DNA from: Taishania sp036758285
GTDB lineage: Bacteria > Bacteroidota > Bacteroidia > Flavobacteriales_D > Crocinitomicaceae
NCBI GenBank assembly: GCA_036758285.1
Contig: DAIOWV010000010.1
Span: 3,148-67,147 of the forward strand
Reading direction: 5' to 3'
Length of the DNA stretch: 64,000 nucleotides
Made by a program: the position numbers and the translations under genes. The notes below the pieces were generated by a model, which worked only from the letters and a program-made list of their open reading frames with translations, was not told the DNA's origin and searched no databases. The first letter of the stretch is position 1, and every line of letters starts with the position of its first letter. Below are positions 46,681-56,308 of the stretch, one piece after another.

Positions 46681-47175
46681 TTATCCAGGAATTAATCGAA
46701 CGTAACGAATATATCCTTTACCTTCAATTTTTTGATTAATGTTTGCTGTTGTTAAATCCATTTCAATATCTTTTGCATGATAGGTTTGTCCTTCAACTGC
46801 TGATTCGAAAAGTAATTTATATCCTTTGTCAATTTTAGCAGCTGGAACTTTAATCAACGCGATACTTCTTTGTCCTCCAGCAATAGACGATCCTGTAATT
46901 CCGTCAAGTTTATCTTTTGCTTTTTTCTGATGTCCCCACCATTTTAATATGTCATGATACCATTCGTCATCTTTACCCGCAACATAAATTGTTTTATCAT
47001 AACCACCATCAGGTTTTATTAATGAAACCGTTACGTATGCATTTTCTCCGATATAATTAACCATTTGAATCATGCATTTGTATTTTGTATCACTTTCGCT
47101 TGAGTTAAATGAAAGTCCAACAATTGTAAAAAGTACGATAGTACTTAGTTTTCCAAATTTTAAGATATTGTTCAT
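46681..47175 (-). CDS. DUF2271 family periplasmic protein
   Basis: A 164-residue protein with a signal peptide (about 1-25) and a DUF2271 domain: YKCMIQMVNYIGENAYVTVSL, YVAGKDDEWYHDILKWWGH, DGITGSSIAGGQRSI and a C-terminal YIRYVRLIPG strand. DUF2271 genes are frequently found beside PepSY-type reductases and flavin transferases, which suggests a role in periplasmic electron transfer; no cofactor motif is visible and there is no ApbE gene nearby. It is 14 nt before the reductase and 5 nt after the ankyrin gene, so all three form an operon. Confidence 0.85.
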   Translation of the reverse strand: MNNILKFGKLSTIVLFTIVGLSFNSSESDTKYKCMIQMVNYIGENAYVTVSLIKPDGGYDKTIYVAGKDDEWYHDILKWWGHQKKAKDKLDGITGSSIAGGQRSIALIKVPAAKIDKGYKLLFESAVEGQTYHAKDIEMDLTTANINQKIEGKGYIRYVRLIPG

Positions 47176-47180
47176 CGGTA

Positions 47181-48689
47181 TTATTTTAAGAAATTTAAGT
47201 CAACTTTGTTTTTAATCAATAATTCATTTTCATTAGCTAAATCAAAAGCTGTTTCACCAAACTCAGTTGTTTGAGTTTTATCTGCTCCTAATTTTATTAA
47301 TAAATTTAGCAATGTACCATCTTCATCTGATGAAGCTGCTAAATGCAGTGGGCTCATTCCTTCTTTATTTAATAAATTAATATCGATTGATTTATCCGTT
47401 GAAATAGAGTTGATTACTTCCGTGTTCTTATTGACTACAGCAATGTGATATAACGTATTTCCATTACCTTGAATTTGGTTGTGGCTAAATCCGAAAGTAA
47501 ATAACATTTTTAGTTTAGCATCATAATCTTCTTTGTTTTTATAGTACTTTACTAAATAATAGCTCAAATTATTTCCATCATTGTCTTGTAAAGTTCCAGA
47601 AGCTCCAGCACCGATTAATAATAAGCAAACTTTTGTTGAATTACCCATGATTGCATAAGTCAAAGCAGTTTGTCCTTCTTTATTTTTATGATTCCATTTT
47701 TGTCCTTTGTCAAAGAATTTCGTGAAAATGGCAATGTCTTTTTGCCCATTTGCGGCTAACATCAGTGGAGTGTCTCCATTTTCATTTGGTTGATTTACAT
47801 CGACTCCTTTAGAAATAAAATAATCAACAATTGCAGCATCATTTGTTCTTGCTAAATGGTGTAGAGGATTTCTGCCTTCATTTGTTGATGTGTTTGGATT
47901 AATTCCTAAACTTTCCAAATATTGATACGCTTTTAAATCATTGGAATGAAAACGAGTGCCTTGTGAGGCAAGAATAAATGCATTTCCACCATCTTTTGCA
48001 ATGGATTTTGGATCAATCCCAGCTTTAATTAATGCATTTAAAAAATCCTGATTTCCTTGTTTTGAAGCGTATGCAAAAACATTATATCCTTTGTCGTCTG
48101 TAGAGGTTAAATCCAATCCTTTGCTTGTGAAATATTTTGTTTCTTCAATTGAAGTTAAGTAAGGACTTACTAAATGTAGGATGTTTGCTCCAGCTTTTGT
48201 TTTTTCATTTTTGATGTCAGCTCCATTTTTGATTAAGTAATCGAAAATTTTTGTGTCTTTTTGACCAAAAAATGTAGCGAAAACCATAATCGATTGGCCT
48301 TTTTCATCTAAGTGTTTAAGATTTGTTTTGTTTTTGACAAGATATTCCATTACCTCTAAATTTCCTTGCCACGCAGCCCAGAACATATATGTTCTACCAT
48401 CATGTGTAATTTTATTTGCATCGTTGCCTTTCAAACTTAAAAGATGAAAAATTACATCATTCGATGCTTTCGTATTTATGGCTAAAGTTGTTGCATCAAA
48501 TTGATTGGCATCAAAAGCGATTGGATCATGACCTTCAGCAATTTTCTTTTTTACGATTTCTAAAGTTGGTTTTTCGTTCCAAAATTTTCTATCAATTAAA
48601 TCATTTTTCTTTTGTGCAATAGATATAGTAACCGAGGAAAATAAGATTGTTGAAGCACAAATTATCTTGTTAAAAGGAATTGAAATCAT
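47181..48689 (-). CDS. Exported ankyrin-repeat protein
   Basis: About 502 residues of ankyrin repeats, roughly 12, with typical phrases such as GRTYMFWAAWQGNLEVMEYL, GANILHLVSPYL, GRNPLHHLARTNDAAIVDYF, GDTPLMLAANGQ and GMSPLHLAASSDED. The start at 48689 gives a clean signal peptide (MISIPFNKIICASTILFSSV...) and so an envelope location; an in-frame upstream start at 48746 would bury that signal behind 19 residues. Ankyrin repeats are protein-binding scaffolds and are unusual in the periplasm. As first gene of the ankyrin-DUF2271-PepSY reductase operon (5-nt gap) it may act as a scaffold or inhibitor for the redox partners; that is inference. Confidence 0.88.
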   Translation of the reverse strand: MISIPFNKIICASTILFSSVTISIAQKKNDLIDRKFWNEKPTLEIVKKKIAEGHDPIAFDANQFDATTLAINTKASNDVIFHLLSLKGNDANKITHDGRTYMFWAAWQGNLEVMEYLVKNKTNLKHLDEKGQSIMVFATFFGQKDTKIFDYLIKNGADIKNEKTKAGANILHLVSPYLTSIEETKYFTSKGLDLTSTDDKGYNVFAYASKQGNQDFLNALIKAGIDPKSIAKDGGNAFILASQGTRFHSNDLKAYQYLESLGINPNTSTNEGRNPLHHLARTNDAAIVDYFISKGVDVNQPNENGDTPLMLAANGQKDIAIFTKFFDKGQKWNHKNKEGQTALTYAIMGNSTKVCLLLIGAGASGTLQDNDGNNLSYYLVKYYKNKEDYDAKLKMLFTFGFSHNQIQGNGNTLYHIAVVNKNTEVINSISTDKSIDINLLNKEGMSPLHLAASSDEDGTLLNLLIKLGADKTQTTEFGETAFDLANENELLIKNKVDLNFLK

Positions 48690-48796
48690 ATTGAATTTTT
48701 TTATGTAACAATTTAAAATCATTCTAAATTGCTTGCAAAATAACAAAATTTATGCCGAAAGGTTGGTTAAATATTTGTCAAAAAATAAAAGATCTT

Positions 48797-48804
48797 CAAA
48801 TATA
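48797..48804 (-). promoter_or_regulatory. Putative -7 box (TATATTTG, minus strand) for the ankyrin operon
   Basis: CAAATATA reads TATATTTG on the minus strand, an exact TAnnTTTG match, 108 nt upstream of the ATG at 48689; a long leader would result, so another start closer to the gene is possible. Confidence 0.3.
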
Positions 48805-48967
48805 CCTCAAAAAAGGTATTTGTATAGAGGTGTTTTCAATGTTTAATTTTTAAAATTTCGTTACTTTTTGACATTTAATTTATTATCAGGAATATGATGT
48901 GTAACTTTTATCCAAGACAGCCATGTTAAATAAAACTGATTGACAATTTAATGTTTAGCTGTTTTAT

Positions 48968-48998
48968 AAAAAAGAAGCTGTCCAAATTGAACAGCTTC
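48968..48998 (-). terminator. Terminator of the A2M gene
   Basis: An 8-bp stem (GAAGCTGT at 48974-48981 with ACAGCTTC at 48991-48998), 9-nt loop, T6 tail on the minus strand. Confidence 0.8.
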
Positions 48999-49023
48999 AG
49001 TTTATTATCTAAAATCTAATCAG

Positions 49024-52000
49024 TTAATCCACTTTCACTCTCACACCATTTGAATGCGAAGTGAATTCAGGAGCGTACATACATTGAATTGTAGCAAATC
49101 CATTGGAGAAATCACCACTGTGGCTTACACGCAAATCATATTCAAAAACGTAGTTCCCTTTTGGTAAATAGTCAAAGAAGAAATGTGTAGCAACATCACG
49201 TGTGTTTTCGTAATATCCTAAACCTCCTTGCCATTTATAGCTAGACAATACATTGATTGGTTCAAAACCAGCTGCTCGGAAATCTTTCATGTGAACAAAC
49301 TCCATGTTTCTGTCTGTTGCCAATTCGATGCGAACACGCACTTTGTCGCCACGTTTTAACTTTTCACCATCTTTTACAGGTACAATTACTTCTCCAGAAC
49401 CAGTTTGACGAACAACAAACAATTGTTTTTTCAGTTTCAGGTTTGTTTCCGCACTTTTCACTTTGTCCATTGATTCAAAGTACTGCCAGTACATTGCTCC
49501 CCAACTAAATCCTTCGTCGTTGCGAGTAACTTTCACTTTGCCAAGATCAGCTGAGATTTCTTTTCCTGTCCATGTTTTTTGAAAATAACCTGTTCCAGCT
49601 TCTACCTGTGCACCAAAATCTTCTGGTTTCATTTCTTTTCCATTGATTTCAATTTTCACATTTCCGCTTTGTTGCGTGAAAGTACTTCCTCCAATCAACA
49701 AGGCATAAGCAGCGTTTGCTGTTGCAGTTGTTGTTTTCCAATCAGATGTTTGTTTGTTGCGTAACAACCAGATTTTAGCATTATTAATTGCTTTTTGGTC
49801 TTTTTTGATGGTATTCAACGCTTCAATAATCAACGCTTGTGTTTCAATTGGTGCTTGATACCAGTAATATCCACGTTCATTTTCTTTCCAATACATTCCC
49901 ATTTCTTCCGTTGTAATCGAACGTTCAATCACCGAATTCATGATTTTCTCAGCCATAACTGTATTTCCATTTCTATGAGAAGTCAATGCAAACATTGTTT
50001 GATTGTTTAAGTTTAATTTCAACCAATGTTTTTCTGCGTTGTCTTTGAAGAATTTGAATGCAACTTCTTCATCTGATGACAGCTTAATGTCTGTAAAGAA
50101 TGAACGTGCATACAAGTATTGAATTTGATATTGAGAAATGAAATATTCATTTGTCAACGCTTTGTGTTTTTTCAAATCGTTGTAATCTTCCAACATACGT
50201 GCATCCAAATATTTTACAGCTTTTTGAATCATTTTCTGAACGTCTTTATTTTCTTTAACTGCAACGATACCCAATTGATTCAAATGGCCCATTCCGCTCA
50301 CAATGTATTGTGTCACGTATTGGCTTTCACGCATTCCAGGGAACCAAGGGAACCCACCATTACTCACTTGTGCTTCTTTCAGTTGATTGAGATTCTTTGC
50401 CAAATCATTGTCCATTTTATTGAAATCAAACAATAGGGCAACACGTTTTTTACGCTCAGTTTCATCTTTTGCTTGTAAAACCCAAGGAGTTTCTTCTAAA
50501 ATCACAGATTTCAACTGTTGGTTTTTCTCCAAATTTGACAAGAATGCATCTGGACTACTGTTTTTCCATTGGTCAAATACTTCTTTGATTTTTGGAGAAG
50601 AGCGAACAATGTTACTCGCAATTGCATTCGCATAGAAACGTGTAAAGATTTGCTCCGAACAATCGTATGGGTATTCCAACATGTATGGTAATGCCTGAAT
50701 TACGTACCATGCAGGATTGGAAGTATATTCCAACGTTACTGAATGATGTGTCAACGTTCCTGATTCTTTACTATTAACCAAGTTAGAGAAAACAAAATCT
50801 TTAGCTCCTTTTCCGTTGTTTGTCATCGGCATTGATTCTGTTACCAATACTTTGTCTGTCAATACAGGGACGGTTAATTCTTCTCCATCTGCATGGTTTG
50901 CTGCTTTGGCAGTTACACGAATTACCAAACTATTGATGTTTTCAGGAGCCTTAATTGTCCATGAAACAACAGAACTTTGTTTTGCTTCTGAAGAGAATGA
51001 TTGAGTAGAACTTACCAATTTGAAAGACGAGCTTACCTCTTCCATTGTCAACGCATCAAACAATTGAATATTTGCTGTTCCGTTCAATACGTTTTCAGTT
51101 AAATTACTGACTTTTGCAGTTAACACAACTTCATCCCCATTGCGGATAAAACGAGGAACATTTGTTTGTACCATCAATTCTTTTTGTGTTACCACTTCGT
51201 TTTGAACCAATGCAAATTCCAAGTCTTTCGTATGTGCCAAACCAAGGACTTTCCAACTTGTTAACGACTCAGGAACAGTAAACGAAACCAAAATATCACC
51301 ATTGGTATCTGTTTTCAACTGTGGTAGGAAGAAAGCAGTTTCGTTGAAGTTAGAACGAAGCGGAACGTTTGCATCGCTGTTGTTTTTTGAACCAGGTTTG
51401 TTGTCTCCAGCATTTGCATTCAAACCTTCCACTTTAGATTCATCTGCATTAACAACTTGGTTAGACTGCACTGATAGGGACATTTCTTTTCTAGACCCTT
51501 TTGGACTTGAAACACTTACTTCTTCCAATTCCATTCTATCTTCTCCAAATTTGCTAATCACAGATCCTCGCATGTTATAATAACCTCCAAAATGATTTCG
51601 GTTATAAACGTTGTATCCAAACCAATTTAGTTGTGGTATAGTAATTTCATCAACTGACCCCCAATATTCATCATAACCATGTGTACGTCCATACGAATTA
51701 CCAAAACCTGTAAATGAACGATACGATGCTGAAGCATTTTGACTAAATGGATTGAAGTTGTAGTTGTGTGATTGGAAAGCATCCAAAGAAGCGTCGTACA
51801 TTGTTAACAACATTTCTGCAGCAACTTTTTCCTTTTTAGGGCCAGTAATACGTAAACGCCATTCTTCTGTTTCACCAGGTAATAATTTATTACGGAAAGT
51901 TTCAAAACTTACTTGTAAATCTTTGTTTGAATAAGGAACGTTAAATTGTAAAGCTTTTGAATATTCTTTCCCAAATTTTACAGATGATAGATTGATACTT

Positions 52001-55000
52001 AATCCACCTCTATGTATTTCTTCCACTTTGAAAGAAATAGTCGTTTGATTGTTGTTCAATAAAATATGCTTACGTTCAACAATTTTGTCATCCACATTTA
52101 TCTCCATTAATACCAATTGGTTTTTTAATGAACTTGATACAGGAACTGAAATTGTTTCTCCTGGTTCATATGAATTTTTCAAAGCATAGGCATATACAAC
52201 CGATTCGAATGGCGCTTTTGTTGTATTTGCATCCGTTACGGTTACAAATTGGATGTCTTTCACCTCAACATTGTTTTTGTCTTTTGTCGCCGTTTCAATT
52301 TTGTAATCTCCAGTAGACCAATTATTCGTATTTAAATCAATTGTTGTTGATTTTTCTGTGTCAAAGTTGATTGTTGCAACAGCTGATTCAAGCGCACGAT
52401 CTATTTTGTCAACAGGTTTGTATTCCAAATAGGGGAACAGTTTATTGAATTCAGATTCAGATAAAAGCGGTTTGTCCGGACTTGCCCAATTTCTACTTCT
52501 CGTAATTTTTTCAATAGGTTTTAAACGAGAAATTACAATTGTTCCTTTAGCCGAAACAGCTTGACCATCAGCGTTAGTTGTGTTTACAGAAAGGCTATTT
52601 TTATTTGATTTATCCAGCGATTCTTTTGTTGAAACACTTAATTGCAATGCACTTTCACTGACATTGATGTATTTTGTTGCCGAACGTGTTTCTCCGTTCA
52701 TGTCTGTTACATCTGCTTCAACAGTATAGGTATAAGTATACGCAGAATGATGCGTTGGGTCTTGTTCAGCTTTGAAATTAATGACAAATTTACCTTGTTC
52801 GTCAGTTGTTACGTTTCCTTCAGCAATAATCACTTCTGAAGTTGAGATTGGGGCAATACGCAAATAATATGCTCTCCAATATGGTAATCGAACACCTCGT
52901 TTTACAACGTATTTTACATTTGCTTTGTCCACAGCATTTCCTGCATAAGCTGTTGCATTTCCTTCCACTGTGATACGCTCTCCAAGTTTATAAGTGTCTG
53001 TAGATTTTGCAAATTCAGTTTTGAACGTAGGACGTTTGTATTCCTCAACTGAGAAATAGACTCCACCATTTTCCGTTTCGATGTGCATTTGCCCTGTTAA
53101 ACCGGTTGATGGCAGACGGAAACTGCCAGAATATGAACCATATTCATTGCTTGTTAACTCTAAAGTTGCGACATCTTGGTAATTGACATCTTGTAGTGTC
53201 ACATTAACCTTTTTACCTGGGACAATTTTACTTGTTTTATTAAAAGTTTCTAAGCGAATACCTTTGAAATAAACTGTTTGACCAGGACGGTAGATTGAAC
53301 GATCTGTAAACAAGTAATCTGACTGAAATGGTTTGTTCCTGTTTTCGTAGATTGCCAAATTTGCATTTGAAGTCAATTTATCTTTTTCATTGATTACTTC
53401 AATAGTACGATTATTGTAGCCTTTTCCAATATGAGGAATGGTAGCCCATCCTTCGTTGTTTGAAGTATAAGTTCCAATTAATTTTTTTGTATTTTTTCTT
53501 GTTGTGTAGTTGTACTCTGTTTCATAAACCTTTATAGTTGCTTTAGAAATTGCATCTCCAGTAGAACGTTCAACTACTTGTAATCCTGATTGATTTTCTC
53601 CTAAATTTCGGATTGAATAAGCCAAGTTTGTAACTTGAAATTCTGCAATCCAATGCAACGCTTTTCCTTCTTCTAAATTGGAAGGGTCAGTAGAAAGTAA
53701 AACAAAGTAGTTACCTAAAGCCAATGGGTTTATAGCAAACTCTGTTGTGTGACTGTGAAAATCGTTTGTTTTTGGTAAAGCAATTTTTGTAGAACTAATT
53801 GGTTTCAAACCTTTCAAACGTTCTTTTAATTCGTAATAATAGGTTGTTTCTTCAGTTTCTTTTGCTTGATAGATAACCATGTATACAGAATCTAAGTTTT
53901 TGAAGTCTGTTCTAACTAAAATCGATTGATTTGTTGGATTATAACGTTCAATATCTCCAGCTATTGATTTATACTCAATACTTTTTTTGATAATTGTACA
54001 TTGATTTGCTCCATATGTATTCGGATATTTTTGAATTGTTTCTTCACATAATTGATGTGCCTTTTTAAGTAAATCGTAATTAGGAGTTCCAGCTTGAGCA
54101 ACATTCCCTAATTCAGTATAAAGTGATGCCAATCCTGCATTTACTTCTCCTACAACAGGATATACAGAATATTCCTTTTGCATACGGATAAGTGCATCTT
54201 TGTACCATTCTTCTTTACTTCCTAGAGTTGTGTTTTGATAAGCAAAAGATAAACGATTTAATTCATTTCTCATGCGCGCAATAGGGTATTTATTATTGCT
54301 GTGAAAACGAACTAATTCACGCATGATTTTTACATATTGTAAATGCTGGGAAAGTGTGTCCTGTGTTTCTGTTGAAATACTCAAAAATACAGGGTCACTT
54401 GCGAAAAATCGATTATCATTGATTGCAAATTTTGCAGCAGGACGTGTTATCCCCGTTTCTTCGTTTTGGAAATGATTCAAAGCTGTATTTGCTAAGAAAT
54501 CAAATAATGTTGGGGCAGTTTCATATCCTATTTCAGAAGTACCATTTAAAATGTAAGAATAATCTTTAAGTGGTATTGCTTGTAAATTTTCTTGATTTTC
54601 AATTGATTCTAAAAACAATTTATTGGACTCGCTTACTAAAGTTTTCAAATCCCAAGTAGTGATATCACCCAAATCGAAATTCTGTGTTTGGGTACGGTTG
54701 TAAAATTCGTAGCGATTGTTTTCTAAATACGACCAAATCATTTGGCCTTTTATAGAGGCTAGAATTTGGCGAAGTGGTTGCTCATTTGATTTTCTCAAAT
54801 CATCAATTCTGTTGATTGCCAAGACAAATTCATTTTCCTCAAGTTCTTGATTGTACTTTAATTGATACATCAATGCTTTGATTTGCATTGGTTGGTTTTT
54901 TTCAATTATGGCTTTGTCCATAATTAAGTTTACAATTTCCAACGCAGATTTTGAAAGTCCTTGATTCTCTAATGAATCAACAGTATTCCAACTGCTTTCA

Positions 55001-55146
55001 TAGTTTGAAAAATTAAATGATGGTGTCATCGTTTTTTCTTTTGATGGTGACTCTTCAGGTGACTTTTCTGTTTTTTCTTCACATCCACCAGAAAGTAAAA
55101 AGAAAGAAAAGATAATTAATGCTATTTTATTAAAAACATTTTTCAT
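49024..55146 (-). CDS. Alpha-2-macroglobulin family lipoprotein (2040 aa)
   Basis: A very large envelope protein. The N-terminus is a lipoprotein signal with lipobox LLSGGC (lipidated Cys22). Then come several macroglobulin-like beta domains, an MG2/A2M_N region (QSDYLFTDRSIYRPGQTVYFKGI), a variable bait-like region rich in Gly/Asn/Tyr (about 1130-1260) and the A2M core with LTSWKVLGLAHTKDLEFAL. The thioester motif CxEQ occurs as Cys1496-Ser-Glu-Gln in YDCSEQIFTRFYAN, so the covalent-trap chemistry is possible. Bacterial A2Ms protect against proteases; usually a PBP1c gene neighbours them, but none is present here. The C-terminal receptor-like domain follows. The length exceeds E. coli A2M (1653 aa) and is typical of Bacteroidota forms. 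Confidence 0.92.
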   Translation of the reverse strand: MKNVFNKIALIIFSFFLLSGGCEEKTEKSPEESPSKEKTMTPSFNFSNYESSWNTVDSLENQGLSKSALEIVNLIMDKAIIEKNQPMQIKALMYQLKYNQELEENEFVLAINRIDDLRKSNEQPLRQILASIKGQMIWSYLENNRYEFYNRTQTQNFDLGDITTWDLKTLVSESNKLFLESIENQENLQAIPLKDYSYILNGTSEIGYETAPTLFDFLANTALNHFQNEETGITRPAAKFAINDNRFFASDPVFLSISTETQDTLSQHLQYVKIMRELVRFHSNNKYPIARMRNELNRLSFAYQNTTLGSKEEWYKDALIRMQKEYSVYPVVGEVNAGLASLYTELGNVAQAGTPNYDLLKKAHQLCEETIQKYPNTYGANQCTIIKKSIEYKSIAGDIERYNPTNQSILVRTDFKNLDSVYMVIYQAKETEETTYYYELKERLKGLKPISSTKIALPKTNDFHSHTTEFAINPLALGNYFVLLSTDPSNLEEGKALHWIAEFQVTNLAYSIRNLGENQSGLQVVERSTGDAISKATIKVYETEYNYTTRKNTKKLIGTYTSNNEGWATIPHIGKGYNNRTIEVINEKDKLTSNANLAIYENRNKPFQSDYLFTDRSIYRPGQTVYFKGIRLETFNKTSKIVPGKKVNVTLQDVNYQDVATLELTSNEYGSYSGSFRLPSTGLTGQMHIETENGGVYFSVEEYKRPTFKTEFAKSTDTYKLGERITVEGNATAYAGNAVDKANVKYVVKRGVRLPYWRAYYLRIAPISTSEVIIAEGNVTTDEQGKFVINFKAEQDPTHHSAYTYTYTVEADVTDMNGETRSATKYINVSESALQLSVSTKESLDKSNKNSLSVNTTNADGQAVSAKGTIVISRLKPIEKITRSRNWASPDKPLLSESEFNKLFPYLEYKPVDKIDRALESAVATINFDTEKSTTIDLNTNNWSTGDYKIETATKDKNNVEVKDIQFVTVTDANTTKAPFESVVYAYALKNSYEPGETISVPVSSSLKNQLVLMEINVDDKIVERKHILLNNNQTTISFKVEEIHRGGLSINLSSVKFGKEYSKALQFNVPYSNKDLQVSFETFRNKLLPGETEEWRLRITGPKKEKVAAEMLLTMYDASLDAFQSHNYNFNPFSQNASASYRSFTGFGNSYGRTHGYDEYWGSVDEITIPQLNWFGYNVYNRNHFGGYYNMRGSVISKFGEDRMELEEVSVSSPKGSRKEMSLSVQSNQVVNADESKVEGLNANAGDNKPGSKNNSDANVPLRSNFNETAFFLPQLKTDTNGDILVSFTVPESLTSWKVLGLAHTKDLEFALVQNEVVTQKELMVQTNVPRFIRNGDEVVLTAKVSNLTENVLNGTANIQLFDALTMEEVSSSFKLVSSTQSFSSEAKQSSVVSWTIKAPENINSLVIRVTAKAANHADGEELTVPVLTDKVLVTESMPMTNNGKGAKDFVFSNLVNSKESGTLTHHSVTLEYTSNPAWYVIQALPYMLEYPYDCSEQIFTRFYANAIASNIVRSSPKIKEVFDQWKNSSPDAFLSNLEKNQQLKSVILEETPWVLQAKDETERKKRVALLFDFNKMDNDLAKNLNQLKEAQVSNGGFPWFPGMRESQYVTQYIVSGMGHLNQLGIVAVKENKDVQKMIQKAVKYLDARMLEDYNDLKKHKALTNEYFISQYQIQYLYARSFFTDIKLSSDEEVAFKFFKDNAEKHWLKLNLNNQTMFALTSHRNGNTVMAEKIMNSVIERSITTEEMGMYWKENERGYYWYQAPIETQALIIEALNTIKKDQKAINNAKIWLLRNKQTSDWKTTTATANAAYALLIGGSTFTQQSGNVKIEINGKEMKPEDFGAQVEAGTGYFQKTWTGKEISADLGKVKVTRNDEGFSWGAMYWQYFESMDKVKSAETNLKLKKQLFVVRQTGSGEVIVPVKDGEKLKRGDKVRVRIELATDRNMEFVHMKDFRAAGFEPINVLSSYKWQGGLGYYENTRDVATHFFFDYLPKGNYVFEYDLRVSHSGDFSNGFATIQCMYAPEFTSHSNGVRVKVD

Positions 55147-55291
55147 ACCAATGTGTTTTTGTGTTTATTCTTTTTAGCTGTACAATCAAAGATGAAATAC
55201 GTTCAAAAAGTTTTTTATTTTTTTTAAAAAGGAAAAATAGTTTAATTTTTCATCATTTTTAAAAGTGTAAGTTATTGAATTTCATTAGAAA

Positions 55292-55624
55292 TTAATCCAA
55301 ATCTATTTTTTTAAGATCATTTGATTGTAAATCAAAAACAGTTGTTCCATCAATTACTGTAAACCACTGGTGAAAAAGTTCTTGAGTGATTTTAGGATGA
55401 TCTTCAGTGTTTTCAGTGACCATATTTAATTCATTAGAAAATATTTTTTTAAAATTATCTCTAATAACGTTCTCTGATTCAATAAAATCTTCGTCGATGA
55501 GGTATAAAGTTGGTTCAACCTGATCATTTTCATCAAAGAAAATATCTTCTTCAAAGTCATTAGCCCAATCAAAAAAAGGCTTATTAGGAGATACGATTAA
55601 ATATCCGCGATTTACAATTTTCAT
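55292..55624 (-). CDS. Acidic protein of unknown function
   Basis: 110 residues, strongly acidic (about 25 Asp/Glu), no signal peptide, no transmembrane helix and no motif that I recognise. The opening MKIVNRGYLIVSPNKPFFDWAN resembles small uncharacterised Bacteroidota cytoplasmic proteins. It ends 146 nt before the A2M start and begins 1 nt after the stop of the next minus-strand gene, which makes an operon with that lipoprotein likely. I cannot suggest a role. Confidence 0.6.
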   Translation of the reverse strand: MKIVNRGYLIVSPNKPFFDWANDFEEDIFFDENDQVEPTLYLIDEDFIESENVIRDNFKKIFSNELNMVTENTEDHPKITQELFHQWFTVIDGTTVFDLQSNDLKKIDLD

Positions 55625-55625
55625 G

Positions 55626-56258
55626 TTATTTTGTTTCTAATTGAACGAATTCTATTTCTTCCTTATCTTCAAATTTACTCCAAATTGCTTTTCCACCTTT
55701 GGGTTGAAAAACAATGTAGTTCCATTTGATTTTTTCAGGATTTAAATAAAGCGATTTCCATTTTTTCAATTCATTATTCCCAACATGTGGAGATTGAATT
55801 TGAACGATAGAAGTATCATTTTGAAGTATTAACACAGCATTTCGTTGAATGTTTACGTTTGTTCTTAAATCAATCATTAAACAACGTTCGCCATAACAAT
55901 TCATCCAATTTAAAAATGCTTTCATTGATTTTGTAGAGTCAGTAAATGTCCATCGGTAATAATCAATTGATTTCCCTTCATTCCAATAAGTAAATTTTTC
56001 AGTTTTTGTGGGCTTGAAACGTTCGGGTACAGATAATTCTTCATTGATCAATACGGAATCCCATTTTAGTTGAACAGATTCCAACATTTCAGTATTTAGT
56101 GAAGGCTTAAAAATAGTTTTATGTTCTAAGGTATCTTTAGTTGTATGAGTTGGATCGTCTATTTTTTTCACGACATCATCCATATTTACGATTTCTTCTT
56201 TTTCCTTACACGCTATTAAAAGGGTTGAGATAACGAACAATAAGAATATCTTTTGCAT
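55626..56258 (-). CDS. Putative lipoprotein of unknown function
   Basis: A 210-residue protein with lipobox LLIAC (lipidated Cys17) after a short signal, then an acidic linker and a compact domain with three Cys (NCYGERCLMIDLRTNV) and a final hydrophobic strand. I recognise no family. It sits 50 nt downstream of the L,D-transpeptidase gene on the same strand and 1 nt before the small acidic gene, so a shared transcript is probable, suggesting an envelope-associated role; this is inference from context only. Confidence 0.65.
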   Translation of the reverse strand: MQKIFLLFVISTLLIACKEKEEIVNMDDVVKKIDDPTHTTKDTLEHKTIFKPSLNTEMLESVQLKWDSVLINEELSVPERFKPTKTEKFTYWNEGKSIDYYRWTFTDSTKSMKAFLNWMNCYGERCLMIDLRTNVNIQRNAVLILQNDTSIVQIQSPHVGNNELKKWKSLYLNPEKIKWNYIVFQPKGGKAIWSKFEDKEEIEFVQLETK

Positions 56259-56308
56259 GTTTAATTTTTCTGTAAAATTCTAAATTTCTTTTAATTCAGC
56301 AATCATAT

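Larger units (their letters stand above)
48690..49023. other. 334-bp intergenic region between the ankyrin operon and the A2M gene
   Basis: AT-rich with no ORF of note. It contains a TATATTTG box on the minus strand (48797-48804), a small hairpin (ATACCT/AGGTAT, 48802-48819) and, at its right end, the terminator of the A2M gene. I see no Fur-type box. Confidence 0.7.

Noticed and set aside
50119..50436. A 105-aa plus-strand ORF within the A2M gene, plus several others (49257-49508, 50387-50635, 51302-51580)
   Set aside because: They are antisense shadows of a long, well-conserved reading frame with no promoter box or recognisable protein features.
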